From Bacteroidota bacterium (GTDB lineage: Bacteria > Bacteroidota > Bacteroidia > NS11-12g > UBA955), in the NCBI GenBank assembly GCA_947450015.1, contig CANFUB010000057.1, positions 1-11,907 of the forward strand: 11,907 nucleotides of DNA, given 5' to 3'. Both the position numbers and the translations under genes were made by a program. Positions 6,250 to 11,907 of the stretch are shown one piece after another. Each line of letters starts with the position of its first letter. The first letter of the stretch is position 1. The notes under the pieces were generated by a model that was given only the letters and a program-made list of their open reading frames with translations, was not told the DNA's origin and made no database searches.

Positions 6250-7215
6250 ATGATAGTTATAACAGGTGCAGCAGGATTTATAGCGAGTTGTTTAGTTCAA
6301 AAACTAAATGATGAGGGTTTTGTAGATTTGGTGCTAGTAGATGATTTCAGTAAATCCGAAAAAAACGCCAATTGGCAGGGTAAAAAATTCTCTCAAAAAA
6401 TAGAACGCTCAGAATTTCTTGCATGGGCAAAAGCCAATGCCAATCAAATTCAATTTATTTATCATATTGGCGCTAGAACAGATACAGCCGAGTTTGATAT
6501 CGAACTGTTAAACCAATTAAATTTAGATTATACAAAAGCCATTTGGAACCTTTGTGTTGAAGAGGGTTTACCACTTGTTTATGCGAGTAGCGCGGCCACT
6601 TATGGCATGGGTGAGGAAGGTTTTGAAGACAATGAAGGTGATATTCCAAAGTTGAGACCACTTAACCCTTACGGACAAAGTAAACAAGACTTTGATGTAT
6701 GGGCTTTACAACAAGAGCGGAAACCGTATTTTTGGGTAGGTTTAAAGTTTTTCAATGTTTATGGCCCGAATGAATACCACAAAAACAGAATGGCCTCTGT
6801 TATTTTTCATGCCTTCAATCAAATACAAAAGAATGGCAGTTTGAAATTGTTCCGTTCACATCATCCCGATTTTTCGGATGGTGGTCAGATGCGCGACTTC
6901 GTTTACGTAAAGGATGTCATGAATGTGCTTTATTTTTGGTTGCACCATCGCAAAGACAATGGTATTTATAATTTGGGCAGTGGAACAGCGCGCACCTTTA
7001 ATGCTTTGGGTACAGCCGTTTTTGAAAGTTTAAATTTAACCCCCAACATTGAATACATAGATACCCCAATTGATATTCGCGATAAATACCAATATTATAC
7101 CCAAGCAGATATGTCTAAAATAAAAGCAGTGGGTTATGATATTCCTTTTCACAGTTTAGAGGAGGGTACAAAAGATTATGTGCAGAATTATTTGATGAAT
7201 CAAAAAATACTTTAG
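6250..7215 (+). CDS. hldD: ADP-L-glycero-D-manno-heptose-6-epimerase
   Basis: Cytoplasmic NAD(P)-dependent epimerase of the extended short-chain dehydrogenase superfamily. It converts ADP-D-glycero-D-manno-heptose to the L-glycero form used for the lipopolysaccharide inner core. The 321-residue protein has a Rossmann nucleotide motif GAAGFIA (6-12), an acidic pair ending beta-2 (Asp31-Asp32), the serine-rich YASSAATYG (111-119), catalytic YxxxK as Tyr141 and Lys145 (NPYGQSKQDFD), and the HldD hallmark FFNVYGPNEYHKNRMASV with Lys178, at the same number as the second catalytic residue reported for E. coli HldD. The length is close to the E. coli enzyme. ATG 6250 is the only sensible start and follows the promoter closely. 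The stop (TAG, 7213-7215) is followed almost at once by the histidine kinase frame, so co-transcription is likely. No other heptose gene is in the window. Confidence 0.93.
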   Translation: MIVITGAAGFIASCLVQKLNDEGFVDLVLVDDFSKSEKNANWQGKKFSQKIERSEFLAWAKANANQIQFIYHIGARTDTAEFDIELLNQLNLDYTKAIWNLCVEEGLPLVYASSAATYGMGEEGFEDNEGDIPKLRPLNPYGQSKQDFDVWALQQERKPYFWVGLKFFNVYGPNEYHKNRMASVIFHAFNQIQKNGSLKLFRSHHPDFSDGGQMRDFVYVKDVMNVLYFWLHHRKDNGIYNLGSGTARTFNALGTAVFESLNLTPNIEYIDTPIDIRDKYQYYTQADMSKIKAVGYDIPFHSLEEGTKDYVQNYLMNQKIL

Positions 7216-7254
7216 TCTATAAAATATTTATTTTTAATAGCGTCGGTTACTTGC

Positions 7255-10200
7255 TTGTGTTTAGGTATTTTCATGGAAAATGCCCCAGAGAACAAATTGT
7301 TTCAAAGCAATGTGAATCTCAAAATTGCGAGAACATTAGAAAAAAAAGCCAAGGAACAAGAAGATTTTTTAAACCGTCCAGGACTGTCTGTCCTCTCTTT
7401 TAGTTTTGATATTTACAATGATGATGTCAATGCGATACAAGAAAAACAACATGATGTTTATGTTTTCAAAAATAACCACTTGGTGTTTTGGACCAACAAC
7501 AACATCAATCCAGAAGAACTTAAAAAAGCCAATCGCTTAGGTTCGTTTTATCTAAAAAATAACATTGGATACTTTTTAGTATCTCATCGCATCGAGAAGG
7601 ATGTTGATTTATTCTTGGTATACAAAATTTACAACCACTATGTTGTTAACAATGAATTTTTCCCCAATTCATTTAATCCAGACATGAATTTAGAGGAATC
7701 GGTGTTTAGTGAAAATGAAATTACCAATTCTGATTCTACCAACTATTCAGTAATTGAAACGATTCCCAACGTAAGTAACCAAGCCTATAATCAAAACATC
7801 CGTTCTAACTGGTCGTTGCTCTTGTATTTGTTTTCAGTCATTTGTTTTATAGTCTTCAGTGCCTTGTTTGCTTTTAGGTCGAAGGTGTTTCGATTTGGCC
7901 ATTTTGTTTTAGCCAATTGTCTCTATTTTCTATTGTTAATTTCATTAACCTTTTTTAATTTAATATTTCAACAGAAGGATGGTTTCTTAATGTTTATGCC
8001 AGAGCTAGCGGCCTATAGTAAATGGATTCCTTCGCTCGGACACAGTATATTATTTTCGTTTGGCATTATCCTCATTCTATTGCTTATTTACCAATTAATT
8101 AATAAGCGCTACCAAGGGTTTCAAAAGCATAAGTGGCATTATCTGCCTGTTTCTTTAGCGGTTTGGTTAACCTTTTATACACTTTTATTAAATGCCTTTC
8201 CCTCGTTTGTTTTAAACTCTCAAGTAAGTTTTGATTTCACAGACTTAGCGAATGTGAATTATCTGACCATCATATCGATGTCGGCCATTTTTCAATTCTT
8301 TCTCATCATCGTTATTTACTTCAGAATTCTCTCGCATACTTTTAACCACCAATTTGAAATCAAGAGTTTCACTATTTTTCATGCAAGCTTAGGAATTGTA
8401 TTTTTCGTAATTCTATATTTTTACGACCATGTCAATGGGTTTCTGCTACTCTGCTTTTATGCCTTAGCGGTGATTGCATGTTTCTGGTTGTTGTTGCCTA
8501 AATCTTTAAAAGTAAAACATGTTTTATATGCCGCAGCTATTTTCTCAACCTATTTAGCAGTGCAATTCGATCAGTTGAACAGTGAAAAAGAACATGAACA
8601 ACGCAAAATATTTGCCAATAAGTTTTTGGCACAAGAAGATTTCGAGAATGAGTTAGTCTTGTCGAAGGTAGAGGGTACTCTTATCAAAGACAATGTGTTC
8701 AATGAGTTTTATAATTATAACAAAAATGATTATTCTGAATTAGAACTCAACTATAAATATGCCTACTTCTCGGATTATATAAAAAACTACGACATTGATT
8801 TTTTAAGATATGACAGTGCTGGTAATGAAATTACGCCCAATAATTTTAGTTTCTCTACCATCAACGCTATCTATAACAATTCGACCCATAAAAGTATTTC
8901 CAATTACTTCCTCTTTATAAAGGATGTCAATTATCTTGGTGGGTATTTAGCAAAATATGAAATCTGTCCGGGGAAAAAAACCATAGGGTATGTTTTTATC
9001 ATGCTCATTCCTAAAATTAAAAGTGATTTATTTAACCTCGATTATTTTTTCAATAAAAAAGCCAACTCATCTGTTACCAATTTTCAATACTCATTTGCAG
9101 TTTATCAAAACCAAGAATTAGTAAAAGGATTGGGCAGCTTTCCATTTAAGCTTCGCGATAATCGACCGTTTAACAGCATGGAGGATGTCTCGTTTTTTGA
9201 GCAACAAAATTATTCACACTTGCTTAAAAAAATCGATGAAAGAACTTTCTTAATCGTGTCTAAACAAGCCACCAATTGGCAGAAGAAAATAGGGGAGCTA
9301 ACTTCTGTACTTTTATTTTTTATGGGTGTTTTAGTACTTGGTTATATCCTTCTATACCTATTGGTATTATTGCTGCGGTTTGTGCGCAAGAATCCGTTTT
9401 TTGTCAAAATATATGCCGCCTTTGTATCACATCTTCGCATTGTAAAGATTAATAAATTGTATTTAGAAACCAAGATTAGGATTGCCTTTTTATTAATGGC
9501 GGTGATCATTTGTTCGATGGTTTCTTATTTTACGGTACAAAACGTGAACTCGAGTTTTAATGAAAAACAAAACGAGGAACTCGATAAGAAGATGTCGCAA
9601 ATTGTGAATGAAATTGAGATAGGTTATCAAAGAAAATCTGAACGCTCAATAAATACATTGATTAAACATTTGGCATACAGTTACGAGGTTGACATTAATT
9701 TATACAATCCCGATGGTAAGTTGTTTAAAACGGGTAACGAAAAAATATATACCGAGGGTTGGTTTGCTCCTTTAATGAACAGCCGTGCATATTTTGAATT
9801 GTCTAAAATTAAAAGATATAATTTTAAGCAGTCCGAGAACATTGGAAAATTAACTTACTTATCGAGTTATAATGCATTGTTCGATGAGAACAGAAAATTA
9901 ATTGGCTATGTGCATTTGCCTTATTTTGCTAAATCGCTCGATTTGAAAAAGGAGTTTTCAAAGTATTTAGGCAGTTTGTTAAACATTTCAACCTTGTTAC
10001 TATTGTTGTCATTGGTAGCTGCAACGTATGTTGGTAAATCGCTTGTAAAACCTTTGAAAATAATGATTAGTCGTATTTCACAAATCAAGGTAGGTACCCA
10101 AAATAAGCCCATTGAATGGTATCAAAATGATGAAATAGGACAGTTGGTGCATCAATACAATTTGATGTTAAAGAAACTCGAAATGAGTACCGAAAAGCTA

Positions 10201-10887
10201 GCACAGAGCGAAAGGGAAGGGGCGTGGAAAGAAATGGCAAAACAAGTGGCACATGAGATTAAGAATCCATTGACGCCAATGAAATTGCATTTACAACATT
10301 TACAAATGGCCATCAATCGTCAAGATGCTGATTTGCCAGAAAAGGTTAAAAAAATAACACAAATTTTAATTGAGCAGATAGATCAACTAAGTAAGATGGC
10401 CGAGGAGTTTTCTTCATTCGCACAAATGCCGATTGCCATTTTAGAAGTTTGTAATATCTCTGAAATCCTCACCTCTGTCGTTCACTTATTCAAAATTCAG
10501 TCAGGAATCGAGATCAATTATACCATTCAAGATAAAAATGCGTTGGCTTATATAGACAAAGATCAATTGCAACGTGTGTTTACCAATATTTTAAAGAATG
10601 CCCAACAAGCGGCAAAGGAGGATACCTTATGCCAAATAGATGTAGAATTGTCGGTACAGAATCAAACCATCGCCATCGATTTTAAAGACAATGGCAAAGG
10701 CATAAGCATTGAATTGAAAGATAAAATCTTCATGCCTAATTTTAGTACCAAAACATCTGGCATGGGTTTAGGTCTTTCTATTTGTAAAAAAATAATAGAG
10801 AATGTAAATGGCACCATTACTTTCGAAAGCGAGCTCAATGTTGGAACTACTTTTCATATTGTATTGCCATTAGTCGATCGTTCATAA
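7255..10887 (+). CDS. Large multi-membrane sensor histidine kinase (HAMP, HisKA, HATPase), NtrY-like layout
   Basis: Inner-membrane histidine autokinase. From TTG 7255 the product has 1,210 residues: an N-terminal extracytoplasmic region (about 10-185); about eight membrane helices at 187-436; a second extracytoplasmic region (about 437-680); a helix at about 684-708; another at 743-762; a periplasmic loop; a helix at about 906-926; HAMP (about 920-975); the phospho-acceptor H-box VAHEIKNPLTPMKL with His1000; the N-box ILKNAQQAA with Asn1115; the G1 box DNGKGI (Asp1145); and G2 GMGLGLSICKKI (1169-1180). All catalytic boxes are intact; no receiver domain or adjacent response regulator is seen. 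The frame is open back to the hldD stop and codons from 7219 read (I)KYLFLIASVTCLCLGIF, an obvious first membrane helix, so the true start is probably upstream at a non-ATG codon. The first ATG is at 7273. The stimulus is unknown. Confidence 0.9.
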   Translation: MCLGIFMENAPENKLFQSNVNLKIARTLEKKAKEQEDFLNRPGLSVLSFSFDIYNDDVNAIQEKQHDVYVFKNNHLVFWTNNNINPEELKKANRLGSFYLKNNIGYFLVSHRIEKDVDLFLVYKIYNHYVVNNEFFPNSFNPDMNLEESVFSENEITNSDSTNYSVIETIPNVSNQAYNQNIRSNWSLLLYLFSVICFIVFSALFAFRSKVFRFGHFVLANCLYFLLLISLTFFNLIFQQKDGFLMFMPELAAYSKWIPSLGHSILFSFGIILILLLIYQLINKRYQGFQKHKWHYLPVSLAVWLTFYTLLLNAFPSFVLNSQVSFDFTDLANVNYLTIISMSAIFQFFLIIVIYFRILSHTFNHQFEIKSFTIFHASLGIVFFVILYFYDHVNGFLLLCFYALAVIACFWLLLPKSLKVKHVLYAAAIFSTYLAVQFDQLNSEKEHEQRKIFANKFLAQEDFENELVLSKVEGTLIKDNVFNEFYNYNKNDYSELELNYKYAYFSDYIKNYDIDFLRYDSAGNEITPNNFSFSTINAIYNNSTHKSISNYFLFIKDVNYLGGYLAKYEICPGKKTIGYVFIMLIPKIKSDLFNLDYFFNKKANSSVTNFQYSFAVYQNQELVKGLGSFPFKLRDNRPFNSMEDVSFFEQQNYSHLLKKIDERTFLIVSKQATNWQKKIGELTSVLLFFMGVLVLGYILLYLLVLLLRFVRKNPFFVKIYAAFVSHLRIVKINKLYLETKIRIAFLLMAVIICSMVSYFTVQNVNSSFNEKQNEELDKKMSQIVNEIEIGYQRKSERSINTLIKHLAYSYEVDINLYNPDGKLFKTGNEKIYTEGWFAPLMNSRAYFELSKIKRYNFKQSENIGKLTYLSSYNALFDENRKLIGYVHLPYFAKSLDLKKEFSKYLGSLLNISTLLLLLSLVAATYVGKSLVKPLKIMISRISQIKVGTQNKPIEWYQNDEIGQLVHQYNLMLKKLEMSTEKLAQSEREGAWKEMAKQVAHEIKNPLTPMKLHLQHLQMAINRQDADLPEKVKKITQILIEQIDQLSKMAEEFSSFAQMPIAILEVCNISEILTSVVHLFKIQSGIEINYTIQDKNALAYIDKDQLQRVFTNILKNAQQAAKEDTLCQIDVELSVQNQTIAIDFKDNGKGISIELKDKIFMPNFSTKTSGMGLGLSICKKIIENVNGTITFESELNVGTTFHIVLPLVDRS

Positions 10888-10907
10888 GCAAAATTGCCAA
10901 CTGTTCA

Positions 10908-11907
10908 TTGATAAAAAAAATCATCCTTATATCGCTTCTACTAATAGCTGCCAATAAAAGCTTTTCGCAAAGTTTAAGGCATGTGTATTTTGATTTAAGG
11001 ACAGATACAATTGCGCTGGAAAAGCAAATGGTATTAACAGAAACCATTACCATTGTTAAAAATGGACAAGTGGTAACAAGTGGTTACAAATATTTAAAAC
11101 CATTCAACTGCATTGTACTTGATACCGCTATTCTTAAAGGACCACTCCACCTTTATTACAGAATATTGCCCTTGCAATTACAAGATAATTATGCGCATAA
11201 ATCTAAAACATTAATTGAACCTGTGGCTACCAATCCTCGAAATTTTTACGATTATGGTGGCGTTAATAATGGGAGTTCGCTGTTTAGTAATGCGGGATTA
11301 AATATCAATGGTAACATAGCACGTGGTTTGGGTTTTGGTAATAATCAGGATGTGGTGGTGAACAGTAATTTGAACTTACAGATGAGTGGTAATTTGGGCA
11401 AGGGTGTTACCATTCTTGCAGCCATCAGCGATGAAAACAATCCGATTCAACCAGAAGGTAATACGCAACAGATTCAAGACTTTGATAAAGTATACATTAC
11501 CTTACAAAAAGACAGCAATACAATTACTGTAGGTGATGTTCTAATGAAAGCGCAAAAGGACAATTATTTTATGAAGTATTATAAAAAGTCGCGGGGCCTG
11601 CAACTAGATTATAAAGCACCTTCTAAATTTGGTTATCACTTGCATTCAGATGCAGCAGTTTCGCGTGGACGATTTGTGAGAAATGAGATTCAAGGCACAG
11701 AAGGAAGCCAAGGGCCCTATCGTTTACAAGGCGCTAACAACGAATTAAACATCATCGTAATTTCTGGTACCGAAGTGGTTTATTTGGATGGTGAGCGCTT
11801 AAGTCGCGGTCAACAAAACGATTATGTAATCGATTATAATACGGGTGAGGTAACCTTTATGCCTAAAAAGCTCATTACTAAATTTAGTAGAATTGTGGTG
11901 GAGTTTC
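10908..11907 (+). CDS. N-terminal part of a large secreted/outer-membrane protein (runs off the window)
   Basis: An open frame of 333 codons continues past the window end. It begins with TTG at 10908, 20 nt after the histidine kinase stop, and gives an ideal signal peptide (MIKKIILISLLLIAANKSFSQ, cleavage probably after Ser20). No ATG lies at a suitable place. The mature part is rich in Asn, Gly and beta-strand-like sequence. Landmarks are YDYGGVNNG, a run of Gly/Asn strands, SDENNPIQPEGNTQQIQDFDKVYI (about 174-197), GTEGSQGPYRLQGANNE (263-279) and VVYLDGERLSRGQQNDYVIDY (about 290-310). I recognise this as a layout recurring in long Bacteroidota envelope proteins of unknown role, with some likeness to SprA-type outer-membrane proteins; that is memory, not a search. 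It is probably the last or a later gene of the hldD-kinase operon. Confidence 0.75.
   Translation, partial: MIKKIILISLLLIAANKSFSQSLRHVYFDLRTDTIALEKQMVLTETITIVKNGQVVTSGYKYLKPFNCIVLDTAILKGPLHLYYRILPLQLQDNYAHKSKTLIEPVATNPRNFYDYGGVNNGSSLFSNAGLNINGNIARGLGFGNNQDVVVNSNLNLQMSGNLGKGVTILAAISDENNPIQPEGNTQQIQDFDKVYITLQKDSNTITVGDVLMKAQKDNYFMKYYKKSRGLQLDYKAPSKFGYHLHSDAAVSRGRFVRNEIQGTEGSQGPYRLQGANNELNIIVISGTEVVYLDGERLSRGQQNDYVIDYNTGEVTFMPKKLITKFSRIVVEF

Noticed and set aside
5852..6253. A 133-codon plus-strand open frame
   Set aside because: Antisense to the PTPS-family gene and overlaps the hldD start; low-complexity translation with no recognisable motif.

Overview
The window looks like a piece of chromosome from a member of the Bacteroidota. 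The evidence is the low G+C content, a surface protein ending in a type IX secretion (T9SS) sorting domain, several exact or near matches to the Bacteroidota promoter element TAnnTTTG just upstream of start codons, a lack of clear Shine-Dalgarno sequences, and family-typical versions of MurF, HldD, a DivIC/FtsB-like protein and a very large multi-membrane histidine kinase. I see no tRNA, rRNA, insertion sequence, phage gene or CRISPR array.

Layout. Positions 1-288 are AT-rich and hold no gene. A small MscS-type channel gene (+, 289-1041) is followed by a short acidic protein (+, 1148-1471). That gene runs tail-to-tail into murF (-, 1468-2754) with overlapping stop codons. A divergent spacer of about 200 bp separates murF from a 789-residue secreted VCBS/FG-GAP protein with a T9SS tail (+, 2953-5322). 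A three-copy 37-bp tandem repeat (5324-5430) follows; each copy can fold into an A/T-only hairpin, and the third copy is the coding 3' end of a DivIC/FtsB-like gene (-, 5399-5689). A 6-pyruvoyl-tetrahydropterin synthase family gene (-, 5749-6183) lies upstream of it. A compact divergent promoter region (6184-6249) then leads into hldD (+, 6250-7215), a roughly 1,210-residue sensor histidine kinase (+) and the 5' part of a large secreted or outer-membrane protein (+, 10908 to the window end). These last three are tightly spaced and probably form one operon.

How they fit together. Most genes serve the cell envelope: osmotic protection (MscS), peptidoglycan precursor synthesis (MurF), division (DivIC/FtsB-like), lipopolysaccharide inner-core heptose (HldD), envelope sensing (histidine kinase) and surface or outer-membrane proteins. 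This is mostly ordinary core genome and I do not see a new multi-gene system. The points most worth a second look are a Lys-to-Glu replacement in MurF at the position normally carrying the carbamoylated lysine, the tandem duplication of the ftsB-like gene's 3' end into hairpins, a TTTGCA extension of the promoter element that sits almost on top of several start codons, and the unusual starts of the histidine kinase gene and the gene after it.
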